Source: Luminiphilus sp. (lineage in GTDB: Bacteria; Pseudomonadota; Gammaproteobacteria; Pseudomonadales; Halieaceae). Taken from it: a stretch of 32,108 nt of DNA. The translations under genes and the position numbers were made by a program. Location: the NCBI GenBank assembly GCA_029253085.1, contig JAQXAF010000146.1, positions 1-32,108 of the forward strand, in the 5' to 3' direction. This document shows positions 7,574 through 17,291 of the stretch, in pieces. Every line of letters starts with the position of its first letter. The first letter of the stretch is position 1. The notes beneath the pieces were generated by a model that was not told the DNA's origin, made no database searches, and was given only the letters and a program-made list of their open reading frames with translations.

Positions 7574-8484
7574 GACTTATCTTTGCGCCGCGCTCGGGGA
7601 TGCGCCGCATCGTAAACTTTTGATAGGTGTTGGAAGTCTAAATGGGTATAAATTTGTGTGGTACTGATATCAGAATGTCCCAATAACTCTTGAACGGCGC
7701 GCAAATCACCGCTGGACTCCAGCATGTGGCTAGCGAAGGAATGTCGCAGCATGTGAGGGTGTAATTTGCCGGGGAGCGCGCTAAATTTGGCCATGCGTTG
7801 TAGGCGTAGTTGCACGCTGCGAGGGCTAATACGGGTGCCCCGTGTAGACACGAACAGTGGCGAGGCTGGTCGTAGGTCCTCGCTTCCTAGGGGGCGAAGA
7901 GAAAGCCATTTCTTGACCGCTTTTAGCGCGGGTCCACCCACCGGTAAGGCTCGCGTTTTTCGGCCCTTGCCCGTGACCGTAATGATTCGCTCATTGAACT
8001 CTAGGTCGTTTATGTTGGCTGATACCAGTTCTGAAAGACGCAATCCGGAAGAATATAAAAGCTCTGCTATGGCCATATCTCTGAAATCGAGTGTTGTTTG
8101 CGGCTGCCACTGAAACAAATGATTCACGCTATCGGGGTCTAGAGTCTTTGGCAGGTTGCGACCTTGTTTTGGCGCTTGAACACCCAGTGCGGGATTTCCT
8201 AACGTAGCGTCGCGCTCTGAGAGGAAGCGATACAGTGAACGTACCGACGAGAGGGCGCGTTGAATACTGGTCGGTGATAGCCCCTGCCGATGTAGCTGAG
8301 CGACCCAGTTCCTGACATCCGCCTCTCTGACAGACGTCGCATTTTGCGTAGCTGATGCCGCACAAAAACTGACAAATCGCCGAATATCTCGTCCGTAACC
8401 CTCGAGGGTGTGACGAGATACCTGACGAACGTCTCGTTGATAAACAAGGAAAACGTCGCAGGCAGCTGCTAAGGAATCAGTCAC
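7570..8484 (-). CDS. xerC: Tyrosine recombinase XerC
   Basis: 304 residues. The N-terminal SAM-like DNA-binding domain covers about 5-95 and the catalytic domain about 115-290. The active-site set is complete: Arg149 (SSGLRLSELV), Lys173 (TGKGRKTR), His244 and Arg247 (HPHMLRHSFA), His270 (LLGHSDISTT) and nucleophile Tyr279 (IYTHLDF). XerC works with XerD at the chromosomal dif site to resolve dimers before cell division. Neighbours (dapF, DUF484, yigB) are the standard xerC context, which separates it from XerD. The start is a GTG whose last bases overlap the DUF484 stop (GTGA), so translation is coupled. Confidence 0.95.
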   Translation of the reverse strand: MTDSLAAACDVFLVYQRDVRQVSRHTLEGYGRDIRRFVSFCAASATQNATSVREADVRNWVAQLHRQGLSPTSIQRALSSVRSLYRFLSERDATLGNPALGVQAPKQGRNLPKTLDPDSVNHLFQWQPQTTLDFRDMAIAELLYSSGLRLSELVSANINDLEFNERIITVTGKGRKTRALPVGGPALKAVKKWLSLRPLGSEDLRPASPLFVSTRGTRISPRSVQLRLQRMAKFSALPGKLHPHMLRHSFASHMLESSGDLRAVQELLGHSDISTTQIYTHLDFQHLSKVYDAAHPRARRKDKS

Positions 8485-9191
8485 GTCGTGGGTCTTTTCT
8501 CTACTGAGGGTAAGTGCATGATGACTTCCGCTAGATGTTCTAAGAACAGCGTGCCGACACTGCTGTCGTAGCGGTGAACATCGCTTGAGCCAACACCAAT
8601 GGCACCGATTAACACGTTATTTAGGTGCAGCGGCGCAATGGCGGCAGACCCTTCTGCGGCGCAACCTGGAAACATCGCTGACATCTCATCGGCACGGAAA
8701 ACACCACAATAGGCGCGCTGACGTCGCAGTAAGGTTTCAATGATGTCCTGGCGATCTTTTTCGCAAGCAACAACGTCTCCCAAGGCCTCAAACGCGGAGT
8801 TCAGCCAGACATGGGAGGCATATTCCACGCCGAAAAAATCCAGGAGTCCACTTTCTATAGTAGATCCCAGCTCGGTGACCTCTGGGCATTGAAGCACGGC
8901 TAATATCATCCGCTGGGAGGCTTCGAGTATGGCTTCACTGGTCTCCGCATTGTGAGTCAGTTCAGCGAGGTGACTTCGCATTGCCACATTGCGTTCCCGC
9001 AGTGCCGTCACTTGCCGCTCGACGAGAGATATGGAGCCCGCGCCACCGTGAGGAATTTCGAGGGCCTCTAGCAGCTCCTTGCGGCCCTCAAAAAAGTCAG
9101 GGTGATTTATAAGAAACGATTCAACATCATCAGCATTGAGTGTCTCTGGCGGTAGTTCTGCGGAAGATTGCGAAAAAGTATCACCCGTCAT
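8481..9191 (-). CDS. DUF484 family protein
   Basis: 236 residues. The N-terminal part (about 18-60, ADDVESFLINHPDFFEGRKELLEALEIPH) is the DUF484 signature, followed by a short coiled segment (SLVERQVTALRERNVAMRSHLAEL) and a C-terminal GAF-like domain (about 105-230). The family sits between dapF and xerC in many gammaproteobacteria. Its role is unknown; the GAF-like fold suggests a small ligand or a partner. It begins 24 bases after dapF and overlaps xerC by four bases. Confidence 0.9.
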   Translation of the reverse strand: MTGDTFSQSSAELPPETLNADDVESFLINHPDFFEGRKELLEALEIPHGGAGSISLVERQVTALRERNVAMRSHLAELTHNAETSEAILEASQRMILAVLQCPEVTELGSTIESGLLDFFGVEYASHVWLNSAFEALGDVVACEKDRQDIIETLLRRQRAYCGVFRADEMSAMFPGCAAEGSAAIAPLHLNNVLIGAIGVGSSDVHRYDSSVGTLFLEHLAEVIMHLPSVEKRPTT

Positions 9192-9215
9192 GGAAATCCT
9201 ATCCCTGTGCCGCTG

Positions 9216-10055
9216 TCAGCGATTGTTTAGGTTGATGGTGCCCTCGAATACCGAGGCCGTGGGTCCGCTTAGCCAAGCAGCAGTGCCATTGCCCCCCCAC
9301 GTAACTGAGAGCTTACCGCCGGGTAGATGCACTGTCACGGCGTTGTTGAGCAGGTTCTTGCGAATACCATGCACGACTGCGGCGCAAGCGCCAGTCCCGC
9401 AGGCGAGAGTCTCCCCGGCGCCGCGTTCGAAAACGCGCAGTTTTATCTCATCCCGGGACAGGACTTGCATAAAACCCACATTAACGCGATCGGTAAACTG
9501 TGGGTGTCCCTCGATGGCGGGCCCTAGGGTTGCAACCGGCGCAGTTTGAACGCTCTCGACGGTCATAACCGCATGTGGATTGCCCATCGATAGGACGCCG
9601 ACGGTCAGGCTGGCACCCGACACTGTGAGTGTATAGTCGAGTCGCTCTTGATCGGTGGTAAAGGGGACCGCGCTAGGTGTAAATATCGGGATACCCATTT
9701 CGGCGCGAATTCGACCGTCATTTGCGGTGTCTAGTTGTATGAGACCATTCGGCGCTTGCACTTTGAGCTGGGGTTTCCGAGACAGGCGTTGCTCTCGTAC
9801 AAAGCGAGCAAAGCACCGAGCACCGTTACCGCATTGACCTGCCTCAGAGCCATCGGCATTAAAAATATGGTAGCGAAAGTCAGCATCGGGACTATCGGGT
9901 GGGCCTACGATGAGTACTTGATCGCAACCAATTCCGCGCTGCCGATTGGCAAGACGGCGGATTTGGCTGGGAGAGAGGTGCAGATTTTGCCGTACGTTGT
10001 CGATAACCACGAAGTCATTGCCAGCGCCGTGCATTTTGGTGAAGCGCACCTTCAT
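9216..10055 (-). CDS. dapF: Diaminopimelate epimerase DapF
   Basis: 279 residues from the ATG at 10055. The enzyme inverts LL-diaminopimelate to the meso form for lysine and peptidoglycan. The two active-site cysteines are Cys75 (GSEAGQCGNGARC) and Cys219 (ETLACGTGACA). The start MKVRFTKMHGAGNDF is the family's usual N-terminus, and this ATG overlaps the lysA stop by four bases (ATGA); an upstream in-frame start would add 12 atypical residues. It lies between lysA, which uses its product, and DUF484. Confidence 0.96.
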   Translation of the reverse strand: MKVRFTKMHGAGNDFVVIDNVRQNLHLSPSQIRRLANRQRGIGCDQVLIVGPPDSPDADFRYHIFNADGSEAGQCGNGARCFARFVREQRLSRKPQLKVQAPNGLIQLDTANDGRIRAEMGIPIFTPSAVPFTTDQERLDYTLTVSGASLTVGVLSMGNPHAVMTVESVQTAPVATLGPAIEGHPQFTDRVNVGFMQVLSRDEIKLRVFERGAGETLACGTGACAAVVHGIRKNLLNNAVTVHLPGGKLSVTWGGNGTAAWLSGPTASVFEGTINLNNR

Positions 10056-11308
10056 AGATTGACCTCGGGAAGTAAGCACTCGTCGGCCCAAAGCGTTTCG
10101 AGAGATTCAGGCGCCCGAATGAGGTGCGAACTACCGCCGTCCACCATAACCTCAGCAGACCGTGGTCGTGTGTTGTAATTCGACGCCATGACGAACCCGT
10201 AAGCGCCCGCAGTCATCACGGCAAGCACGTCACCCTGAGTCAATGATAGGTTTCGGTCTTTACCCAGAAAATCCCCAGTTTCACAGACGGGGCCTACAAT
10301 ATCCCAGCACTTCGTATCGCGGTTGTTTTTATTGAGCGGCACGATGTCCTGCCAAGCGCCGTAGAGGGCGGGGCGTAATAAATCATTCATGGCGGCATCG
10401 ACCAAGGCGAAATTCTTGTGCGGGGTGGGTTTTAAATACATGACTTCGGTGAGCAACACGCCGGCCTCCGCAACAATGGAGCGACCGGGCTCTAAAATTA
10501 AAGTGAGCTTATGGGCAGAAAGACCTTGCGTCAGTGCGGCCACATAATCGTTAATCTCTGGCGCATCCTCCGTGCCGTATGGGATTCCCAGACCCCCACC
10601 TAGGTCAATGTGCTGAAGCACGATGCCCTCAGATTTTAGAGTTTCAAGCACTTCAATCAGATGCCCCATGGCCTCGGTAAATGGCGCTATGTCGAGTATC
10701 TGGCTGCCAATATGGCAATCAATGCCGATCGGTTTAATGCCGGGTAAAGCGACGGCTTTACGGTAAAGCCGCAGCGCACTGTCGAGTTCGACACCGAATT
10801 TATTATCTTTGAGCCCAGTTGCGATATAGGGGTGTGTCTGGGCATCAACGTCAGGATTCACGCGAAGGGATATCGGGGCCACCAAGCGGCTAGCCTGGGC
10901 AACCTCTGACAGTCGGTCGAGCTCTGGCTCAGACTCCACATTAAAGCAGTGAATACCCACTTCAAGAGCGCGTTTCATGGCAGCTGGGGTCTTGCAGACG
11001 CCTGAGAATACGACCTTAGCGGGATCACCTCCGGCGGCAATAACGCGCTCTAGCTCACCCAAAGAGACAATATCAAACCCCGCGCCGAGTTTGGCGAGCA
11101 CGCTCAGAATGGCGAGATTTGAATTGGCCTTAACGGCGTAGCAAATGAGATGGTCATGATCTGCGAGGGCTGTCTGATACGCTAAATAGGCTTGTTCAAT
11201 ACATGCGCGGGAGTAGACATAAAGAGGGGTTCCGTACTTCGACGCCATTTCATCTAAAGCAACGTCCTCACAAAAGAGCCTATCTTTGTATCGTTCAAAG
11301 CTTTTCAT
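10052..11308 (-). CDS. lysA: Diaminopimelate decarboxylase LysA
   Basis: 418 residues. This PLP enzyme decarboxylates meso-diaminopimelate to lysine, the last step of the pathway. The PLP lysine is Lys60 (ICYAVKANSNLAIL). Other family motifs are HIGSQ in the barrel, the phosphate-binding GGGLGIPY and EPGRSIVAEAG, and the CETGDFL segment that supplies an active-site Cys from the partner subunit. The alanine-racemase-type barrel occupies roughly 35-285 and the C-terminal beta domain the rest. Its ATG overlaps the lptM stop codon by four bases and its own stop overlaps dapF by four. Confidence 0.96.
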   Translation of the reverse strand: MKSFERYKDRLFCEDVALDEMASKYGTPLYVYSRACIEQAYLAYQTALADHDHLICYAVKANSNLAILSVLAKLGAGFDIVSLGELERVIAAGGDPAKVVFSGVCKTPAAMKRALEVGIHCFNVESEPELDRLSEVAQASRLVAPISLRVNPDVDAQTHPYIATGLKDNKFGVELDSALRLYRKAVALPGIKPIGIDCHIGSQILDIAPFTEAMGHLIEVLETLKSEGIVLQHIDLGGGLGIPYGTEDAPEINDYVAALTQGLSAHKLTLILEPGRSIVAEAGVLLTEVMYLKPTPHKNFALVDAAMNDLLRPALYGAWQDIVPLNKNNRDTKCWDIVGPVCETGDFLGKDRNLSLTQGDVLAVMTAGAYGFVMASNYNTRPRSAEVMVDGGSSHLIRAPESLETLWADECLLPEVNL

Positions 11309-11418
11309 TTTGCCGTCTCTGCAGCCGATTCAGTCGATTCAGCGGGTTTAAGCGGGCCAATTTGACCACAGCCACCGACTAAGCCGAGCAGCAAGGTGGC
11401 AAGAATTAACAATTTCAT
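11305..11418 (-). CDS. lptM: LPS translocon maturation chaperone LptM (YifL/LppL-like small lipoprotein)
   Basis: A 37-residue ORF that is easy to miss. It opens MKLLILATLLLGLVGGCGQIGPLKP: a signal peptide, a lipobox GGC (Cys17) and the conserved C-G-x-x-G-P-L motif of YifL/LptM. The tail is polar and Ala/Glu/Ser-rich. In Escherichia coli LptM binds LptD and BamA and helps disulphide maturation of the LptDE translocon at the outer membrane. Position upstream of lysA-dapF is the classic lppL-lysA arrangement. Its TGA overlaps the lysA ATG, and an extended -10 promoter lies about 25 bases upstream. Confidence 0.9.
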   Translation of the reverse strand: MKLLILATLLLGLVGGCGQIGPLKPAESTESAAETAK

Positions 11419-11442
11419 GATGGTTTTACTCCAAAGCCCTTT

Positions 11443-11451
11443 ATTATATCA
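11443..11451 (-). promoter_or_regulatory. Extended -10 promoter of the lptM-lysA operon
   Basis: On the minus strand this reads TGATATAAT: a perfect TATAAT with the upstream TG of an extended -10 element. There is no good -35 box, as expected for such promoters. Transcription would start near 11436, about 18 bases before lptM. A cyaY promoter on the other strand must lie in the same 125-base divergent spacer, but I could not place it. Confidence 0.65.
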
Positions 11452-11543
11452 GCGTGGGGCGGTCTACAGTTCGTTAGGTGGGGCTTAGCTTCGCTGTCAC
11501 TGGTGTGGGGGTGCCATAAAGCCCAAAAACCCAAGGAGAGATA

Positions 11544-11864
11544 ATGAGCAGCGCGACTTACTTTGACCGAATCGATGAGACTTTTGACTGTGTCGAAACG
11601 CGACTCGAAGAGCTTCCTGAGGATCCCGATTTATCCGTGGCTGAAGGTGTTATTAACGCACGATTTCCCAATGGCGTGGTTTTTGTTTTCAGTCGACAAC
11701 CTCCGACCGAACAGCTTTGGTTGGCGACCCCGGGGGGCGGGTTTCATTATGTCTGGGATGACGCGCTAGGTGACTGGCGAGACACTAAAACTGCAGACTT
11801 ATTTCGGGAGTTTCTTCCCAAGCAGCTGCGTGAGCACGCGCAGGTCGAATTTGCTTGGGAATAG
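11544..11864 (+). CDS. cyaY: Frataxin homologue CyaY
   Basis: 106 residues, the size of bacterial frataxin. The first helix is acidic (DETFDCVETRLEEL), the sheet follows (DLSVAEGVINARFPNGVVFVFSRQPPTEQLWLAT) and the protein ends in a helix containing LFREFLPKQL. CyaY binds iron through the acidic ridge and tunes iron-sulphur cluster assembly by the IscS/IscU machine in the cytoplasm. A strong ribosome-binding site (AAGGAGAG) precedes the ATG. It diverges from lptM-lysA and overlaps the start of the DUF3187 gene. Confidence 0.93.
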   Translation: MSSATYFDRIDETFDCVETRLEELPEDPDLSVAEGVINARFPNGVVFVFSRQPPTEQLWLATPGGGFHYVWDDALGDWRDTKTADLFREFLPKQLREHAQVEFAWE

Positions 11865-12865
11865 AAGCAGTTGAAGCGCAAAGGTTTTTGACGGCTGTTT
11901 TACTATTCTCTGCGCCGGCCTGGTCACAAGCACCCGCAACCTCAGAGCCGATGTGGGTGGAAAACCTAGCACCCCTCGCCGGACTGATGGCACTGCCGCC
12001 GCAGCGTGCCGCATCGCTATCCAGCGGTTGGCGTATCGATACTCATCTCGCTGTTGCCAGTCATTTTGTCGCGTCAGAAAGTTTGACAGATTCAGTGATT
12101 TTCGACGGTGAAACTACGCGCTATTCCCTGGCGATCGAGTATGGATGGCAGGAGGATTGGTCATTACGTCTTACCGTTCCCTGGGTGACCCACCGCGCAG
12201 GCTTTTTGGACGGCCCCATTAACGACTGGCATGACACCTTTGGACTGAGTGACGGTGGTCGAGCAGTCGTTCCAGAAAATCAATTTCGCTACCAATATAG
12301 CAGCCCCACCATCGCTGTGAGTTACCTGACGGGGGGTGATTCGATTGGAGATGTGCGCTTGGAGCTTAACCGAAGCCTGTTCCGAGACCTTGATCAGGCT
12401 GCAACGCTGACGCTGGGCTACAAGGCAGCTACGGGGAATGCCATGCATTTTACGGGCTCGGGTTCAGCAGACGTTTTTGCCACGCTTCGCTACAGCAGTG
12501 AGGGGCTTTGGCAGTTACCGATAAGCTGGCACACGCAGGCCGGTTTCACTCGGGCGGGCCCCAGCAGCCTGTTGGGCTCTGATCAGCGCCATGGCCTGTG
12601 GTTTGCCGGTCTTGGCATTGATTGGCATATAGCGAAACGCTGGTCTTTGTTGGCCCAATTTGATGGCCACTCGGCGCTTTTAAGCAGCCCTGAGACAGCT
12701 CTGGGAAGTACCTCGGGTCTTCTGAGTTTTGGCCTGCGGTTCGCCCCTAACCGCTCTTGGATGCTCGAGGTGGGTGTCATCGAAGATATTGTTGTTGAGA
12801 CGGCCCCCGACGTGACTTTTCAGGCCTCTTTGCGATGGCGCCCGGAGCCCCCTGAATTTGACTAG
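11855..12865 (+). CDS. DUF3187 family predicted outer-membrane beta-barrel protein
   Basis: Up to 336 residues. The signal peptide ([14 protein letters not shown]) is followed by alternating hydrophobic/polar strands with frequent aromatic ends, as in an outer-membrane barrel. The stretch [24 protein letters not shown] (read here in parts near residues 114-137) is the most recognisable DUF3187 motif. The start is unusual: no ATG is available before the signal peptide, so translation begins at TTG 11855, which overlaps cyaY by ten bases, or at TTG 11888, just before the hydrophobic core. Either implies coupling to cyaY. Substrate and role are unknown. The stop overlaps the argH stop region by four bases on the opposite strand. 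Confidence 0.78.
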   Translation: MGIEAVEAQRFLTAVLLFSAPAWSQAPATSEPMWVENLAPLAGLMALPPQRAASLSSGWRIDTHLAVASHFVASESLTDSVIFDGETTRYSLAIEYGWQEDWSLRLTVPWVTHRAGFLDGPINDWHDTFGLSDGGRAVVPENQFRYQYSSPTIAVSYLTGGDSIGDVRLELNRSLFRDLDQAATLTLGYKAATGNAMHFTGSGSADVFATLRYSSEGLWQLPISWHTQAGFTRAGPSSLLGSDQRHGLWFAGLGIDWHIAKRWSLLAQFDGHSALLSSPETALGSTSGLLSFGLRFAPNRSWMLEVGVIEDIVVETAPDVTFQASLRWRPEPPEFD

Positions 12866-14271
12866 CGCAATGCCAAAAATTTAAGCGCAGTTGCTGCGGC
12901 GGCTGCGACCTGAACAGGACTAGTTCCACCGATATGATCTCGGGCTGCCACGGACCCCTCAAGGGTAAGCACTTCAAAAACGTCGTCGTCTATGTCGCTG
13001 TAGAAGCCGCGCAGCGTGCTCAATGGCAAATCTTCTAGACGGCAGGACTCTGCGACGCAGTGGGCTACAGCATTGCCCACCACCTCGTGTGCATCACGAA
13101 AAGCGACACCACGCCGAACAAGGTAGTCGGCTAAATCGGTCGCAGTAGCAAAGCCTTCCAAAGCGGCATTGCGCATACTTTCCTTATTTGGGATGAGCGC
13201 AGGCACCATATCGGCAAACGCGCGCAAGCAGTCATGCAACGTTTGTACGGTATCAAAAAGAGGTTCCTTATCTTCTTGATTGTCCTTGTTGTAAGCCAAA
13301 GGTTGAGACTTCATCAGGGTAAGTAGGGCGATGAGATGACCGTTAATGCGCCCGGTTTTACCGCGAACTAACTCCGGTACATCAGGGTTCTTTTTTTGCG
13401 GCATGATGGAGGAGCCGGTGCAAAAACGGTCAGGGATCGTGATGAAAGCAAACTGCGCTGATGTCCAGAGCACGAGTTCTTCCGACATACGTGACAGATG
13501 CGTGGTGATGAGCGCAGCGGCAGCTGTGAACTCAATTGCGAAGTCCCTATCTGATACGGAGTCCAAGGAGTTTCTCGTGGGTGATTCGAAGCCCAGCGCA
13601 TCCGCCGTCATCATTCTATCGATTGGGAAGGTGGTACCCGCAAGAGCGGCAGCGCCTAAGGGGCACTGGTTAAGCCTTGCTTTGCAATCCTGTAGCCGGC
13701 CAAAGTCGCGATCAAGCATTTCATACCATGCCAGCAGGTGGTGTCCAAAAGTGATGGGCTGAGCAACCTGTAAATGGGTAAACCCTGGCATGACCGTGGC
13801 TGCATGCTGAGCCGCTAGCTCAACAATTCCTTGCTGTAGCCGCGTAAGCTCCTGTGAGATGGCATCGATTGACTCGCGAAGCCATAGCCTTATATCGGTA
13901 GCAACCTGATCATTCCGTGATCGGCCCGTATGCAATTTTTTGCCGGTAGCGCCAATAATTTCTGTGAGTCGGGCTTCGATATTCATGTGGACGTCTTCTC
14001 GATCAACGCGCCACTCGAAGTTACCTTGGGCGATTTCTTCCGAAATTTGCTCAAGGCCCGTTTCGATTTCGGCGAGATCAGCGGGCGACAAAATTGCTTG
14101 GGCGCACAACATCTTCGCATGGGCCAAAGAGCCGCGAATGTCTTGCGAGGCTAATCGTCGATCGAAAGCTTCAGAGGCCGTGAAGCGCTGCACAAAGTCA
14201 TCGGTGGGCTCGGCGAAGCGTCCACCCCACAATTTACTGGTTGTACCTTCGGAATTTTTGGATTGACTCAT
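12862..14271 (-). CDS. argH: Argininosuccinate lyase ArgH
   Basis: 469 residues. ArgH splits argininosuccinate to arginine and fumarate, the last arginine step, as a tetramer. It opens with [21 protein letters not shown] and carries the flexible-loop signature [16 protein letters not shown] with the catalytic Ser. Other conserved blocks are [17 protein letters not shown] and [20 protein letters not shown]. It is divergent from hemC, the arrangement known from Pseudomonas, and convergent with the DUF3187 gene. Confidence 0.96.
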   Translation of the reverse strand: MSQSKNSEGTTSKLWGGRFAEPTDDFVQRFTASEAFDRRLASQDIRGSLAHAKMLCAQAILSPADLAEIETGLEQISEEIAQGNFEWRVDREDVHMNIEARLTEIIGATGKKLHTGRSRNDQVATDIRLWLRESIDAISQELTRLQQGIVELAAQHAATVMPGFTHLQVAQPITFGHHLLAWYEMLDRDFGRLQDCKARLNQCPLGAAALAGTTFPIDRMMTADALGFESPTRNSLDSVSDRDFAIEFTAAAALITTHLSRMSEELVLWTSAQFAFITIPDRFCTGSSIMPQKKNPDVPELVRGKTGRINGHLIALLTLMKSQPLAYNKDNQEDKEPLFDTVQTLHDCLRAFADMVPALIPNKESMRNAALEGFATATDLADYLVRRGVAFRDAHEVVGNAVAHCVAESCRLEDLPLSTLRGFYSDIDDDVFEVLTLEGSVAARDHIGGTSPVQVAAAAATALKFLALR

Positions 14272-14330
14272 GTTCAGTCCTGAGATGCTGCCCCGTTGAA
14301 GTCGGGGTAAGGGCGTAATAGGCGATCCCT

Positions 14331-14339
14331 AGTATACCA
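14331..14339 (-). promoter_or_regulatory. Candidate extended -10 promoter of argH
   Basis: On the minus strand this reads TGGTATACT: TATACT (five of six) with the TG of an extended -10. No clear -35 box. The leader of about 55 bases would contain a small hairpin (CCCCG and CGGGG, 14291-14307). The hemC promoter on the other strand of this spacer is not obvious. Confidence 0.5.
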
Positions 14340-14401
14340 TTGTGGCGCTATGGATCAGCGCTAGCCGTGGTAAGCTGATGCCCCAAAATTAGGAGTATTC
14401 C

Positions 14402-15310
14402 GTGTCTAAGCTCGTTATTGCCACCCGAGAGAGCCCACTAGCGCTCTGGCAGGCCAACTATGTCGCAGATCGACTGCGCGCACTGTATCCGGAACTTACG
14501 GTAGAACTGTTGGGTATGACCTCCCGCGGAGATCAATTACTCGACAAACCGCTCTACAAAGTCGGGGGTAAAGGACTATTCGTTAAAGAGTTAGAGACGG
14601 CTTTACTCGATGGTCGTGCCGATATTGCGGTGCATTCCATGAAAGACGTACCCATGGCTCTGCCTCCCGGGCTTACGTTAGGCGTGATCTGTGAGCGTGA
14701 GGATCCAAGAGATGCTCTGGTGGGTATATCGGCGTTATCTGAGCTTGAGCAGGGCGCACGGTTTGGAACTTCCAGTTTGCGCAGGGCTTGTCAGATAAGG
14801 CGGGTACGCCCTGATTTAGATATCGGCTTTTTGCGGGGTAATGTAAATACCCGACTGGCAAAGCTAGATGCAGGCGAATTCGATGCCATTATCCTAGCGA
14901 CAGCGGGTTTGGTGCGACTGGGCTTTGAGTCACGGATTGGCGCGCGTATCGAGCCTGAGGTGTCTTTACCCGCCGGCGGACAAGGTGCGGTGGGCATTGA
15001 ATATCGCAGCGACGATGACCGGGTAGCCGAATTGCTGGCACCATTGAATGATCCGGTCACTGCAGAATGTGTGAGTGCTGAACGCGCCGTCGTGAGAGTG
15101 CTTGATGGGGGTTGTGACGTGCCTATCGCCAGTTATGCGGTTCGAGAGGGTGATGAGCTCTGGCTTCGCGCTTTGGTGGGTTCCGTTGATGGCCGCTCAA
15201 TCCTTCAAGCGCAGTCTCGGGGCACCGACGCCGAAGAATTGGGTCGAGAAGTCGCGCAAGCCTTGCTCGATGGAGGTGCAGCTGCGGTGCTCGAGGCCGC
15301 ACGAGGGTGA
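14402..15310 (+). CDS. hemC: Hydroxymethylbilane synthase HemC
   Basis: 302 residues. HemC joins four porphobilinogen units into hydroxymethylbilane. The dipyrromethane cofactor is carried by Cys238 ([13 protein letters not shown]). Conserved substrate-binding blocks are [31 protein letters not shown], and the arginines of [15 protein letters not shown] and [13 protein letters not shown]. The start is GTG, with AGGAG eight bases upstream. Its stop overlaps the GTG start of the hemD-hemX fusion (GTGA), so the two pathway steps are translationally coupled. Confidence 0.96.
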   Translation: MSKLVIATRESPLALWQANYVADRLRALYPELTVELLGMTSRGDQLLDKPLYKVGGKGLFVKELETALLDGRADIAVHSMKDVPMALPPGLTLGVICEREDPRDALVGISALSELEQGARFGTSSLRRACQIRRVRPDLDIGFLRGNVNTRLAKLDAGEFDAIILATAGLVRLGFESRIGARIEPEVSLPAGGQGAVGIEYRSDDDRVAELLAPLNDPVTAECVSAERAVVRVLDGGCDVPIASYAVREGDELWLRALVGSVDGRSILQAQSRGTDAEELGREVAQALLDGGAAAVLEAARG

Positions 15311-17289
15311 CACTCACTGCGGTCCTGACACGCCCGGGAGGTGTCGTTGAGCCCCTGCGGCTTGTGCTCGAGCAGCGCGGTGTCGACACCTTTGTTCAAC
15401 CCCTAATAAATATCGCCTCGATTTCTGTCGAACACAGAGAGCTGATTACGCTTTATCCCGGTGATATTTGTATCTTTATCAGCGTCAATGCGGTGGAGCA
15501 GGGGCTCTCTAATTTAGCGCCACAATTACGTGAGCTAGGCTGTCCAATATTAGCTGTTGGGCGCGCGACTGCGAGCGCAATATCCGCGGCCGGCTTTGAT
15601 GTTAGCGTTCCTTCTCAGGCCGATTCTGAGGGCTTGTTGGGCCTTGATATCCTCCATGGTGTCAAAGGGAAACAAGTGGTTATCGTCAAGGGTGAGGGCG
15701 GGCGTGGATTGCTGGCGGAAGCCCTGCGTGAGCGCGGAGCAGACGTCGTAAGCTACGTATGTTATCGAAGGGACCCTACAGATATCGATGCCGGTCAATT
15801 TTGCTGGCAGCTATGTGAACGCGAAGACGTGGTTTTTCAGGCGAGCTCAGGTGAGATAGTCGAGCAGTTAACGGAGTTACTGGGGCGGGGCGGTCAACCC
15901 AATCTTCTTGATAGTCCAGTGATTGTGCCTTCAGATCGTGTTGCTAAAATTGCCGTGGGACTAGGCTGGACTAACGTGATTACCGCCGCCGGTGCGGGTG
16001 ATGATTCATTTCTCTCGGCTATCGACCCGTTGCGGATTCGCCAGACCGAGATACAAGCGCGGGCACAAAAACCCTTGGTGGAGCAAGAAGGCATGGGCGC
16101 CGAAATACCTAACGATGTCACCAATGAATTAGCGGCAGCCCCTGACGTGCAGCCGGTAACACAGCCCGCTTCAGCTGATCCCATTCCCGCGCCCGCGACA
16201 AAACGAAACAGCGACCGCTTTGCACGAACGCTGCTCTTACTGCTGCTATCGATTCTTTGCGGTAGCGCATTTTTGGGCTGGTCACATGGCTGGCCCCGCT
16301 ACCAAGCACTGCTCATACAGCTCGAGGCTAGCGACGCACGACTGACCATATTGGAAGATGCGCCCGATACGCTGGCTGGCGAGCTTACGTTGGGCTTTGA
16401 GCAACAAATGGAAGCATCTGAGAGGCTCATGTCTGCAGCACTCACCGCAGCCGCAGCCCGGCAGTCTCAGCGTTTGATCGAGCAGGAAAGTGCGACTCAG
16501 CTCATGTCAGATCGGCTGGAACGTCTGAATATTCGTCTCGCCAGACTGACGGCAACCGATCGTCGGGCCTGGTTAGCTAACGAAGCCGCTTTTCTCCTGA
16601 GGTTGTCGGCACAGCGCTTACTCGTCTCTCGAGATATTGACGCCGCACAGGCGCTGTTGACCAATGCGGACGCTTTGCTTATAGAAGTCAACGACCCTCG
16701 ATTCATTACCGCCCGGCGAGCCCTCGCCGCAGATATTGCCAGCCTCGCGGTGGCCCCAAAGGTCGACACAGTGGGTTTGTATGCTCGGTTTGCCGCACTC
16801 ATTAAACAAGCCGGACTATTGCAGGTAAGGGTGTCCCAAGCACCTGCCTCAAAAGTACAAGAGAGTGACGGCTTGTGGTCGCGCGCGAGCGCTGGCTGGC
16901 GCGCGGCGCTTGATAAGTTATCGCGCTATCTTGTCGTTCATCGCCGCAGTGACGAGCGAGCGGCTTTATTAACACCGGATTGGGAAAATTTAATCCGCCA
17001 AAATCTTCGTATGTCCCTAGAGCAGGCCCAAATTGCGGCGCTTTCCGGTAACGCCATGCTATTTGATCATGCCGTAGCGCGAGCGCAGCAATCGGTTAGC
17101 GTCTATTCAGAGACTGATCCCAGCAGGGTCGCGGCTATGGTGGCGGAGCTCACTGCACTTGCTGCCCTCGACATTGCGCCTGAAATACCCGATTTGCTGA
17201 ATTCTCGTGCGGCGTTGGCTGATGCGATTAGGGCGATAGACGGTGGTGAAGACGTTGTGGACGTGATGGCTCCGGTAGAGGTCGACTGA
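15307..17289 (+). CDS. hemDX: Fused uroporphyrinogen-III synthase HemD and HemX membrane protein
   Basis: 660 residues in one open frame. Residues 1 to about 245 are a HemD domain (start [66 protein letters not shown]), which cyclises hydroxymethylbilane to uroporphyrinogen III. A Pro/Ala/Gln-rich linker (about 255-298) leads to one membrane helix near 308-328 ([17 protein letters not shown]). The rest, about 335-650, is a HemX domain, mostly helical and Ala/Leu-rich, predicted periplasmic. HemX has no proven enzyme role, although it is often mislabelled as a methyltransferase. In many relatives hemD and hemX are separate; fused forms are known. Fusion would anchor HemD to the inner membrane beside HemY. 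Confidence 0.9.
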   Translation: MTLTAVLTRPGGVVEPLRLVLEQRGVDTFVQPLINIASISVEHRELITLYPGDICIFISVNAVEQGLSNLAPQLRELGCPILAVGRATASAISAAGFDVSVPSQADSEGLLGLDILHGVKGKQVVIVKGEGGRGLLAEALRERGADVVSYVCYRRDPTDIDAGQFCWQLCEREDVVFQASSGEIVEQLTELLGRGGQPNLLDSPVIVPSDRVAKIAVGLGWTNVITAAGAGDDSFLSAIDPLRIRQTEIQARAQKPLVEQEGMGAEIPNDVTNELAAAPDVQPVTQPASADPIPAPATKRNSDRFARTLLLLLLSILCGSAFLGWSHGWPRYQALLIQLEASDARLTILEDAPDTLAGELTLGFEQQMEASERLMSAALTAAAARQSQRLIEQESATQLMSDRLERLNIRLARLTATDRRAWLANEAAFLLRLSAQRLLVSRDIDAAQALLTNADALLIEVNDPRFITARRALAADIASLAVAPKVDTVGLYARFAALIKQAGLLQVRVSQAPASKVQESDGLWSRASAGWRAALDKLSRYLVVHRRSDERAALLTPDWENLIRQNLRMSLEQAQIAALSGNAMLFDHAVARAQQSVSVYSETDPSRVAAMVAELTALAALDIAPEIPDLLNSRAALADAIRAIDGGEDVVDVMAPVEVD

Positions 17290-17291
17290 CT

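Noticed and set aside
10056-10091. Longer DapF start
   Set aside because: The ATG at 10055 overlaps the lysA stop by four bases and gives the family N-terminus.
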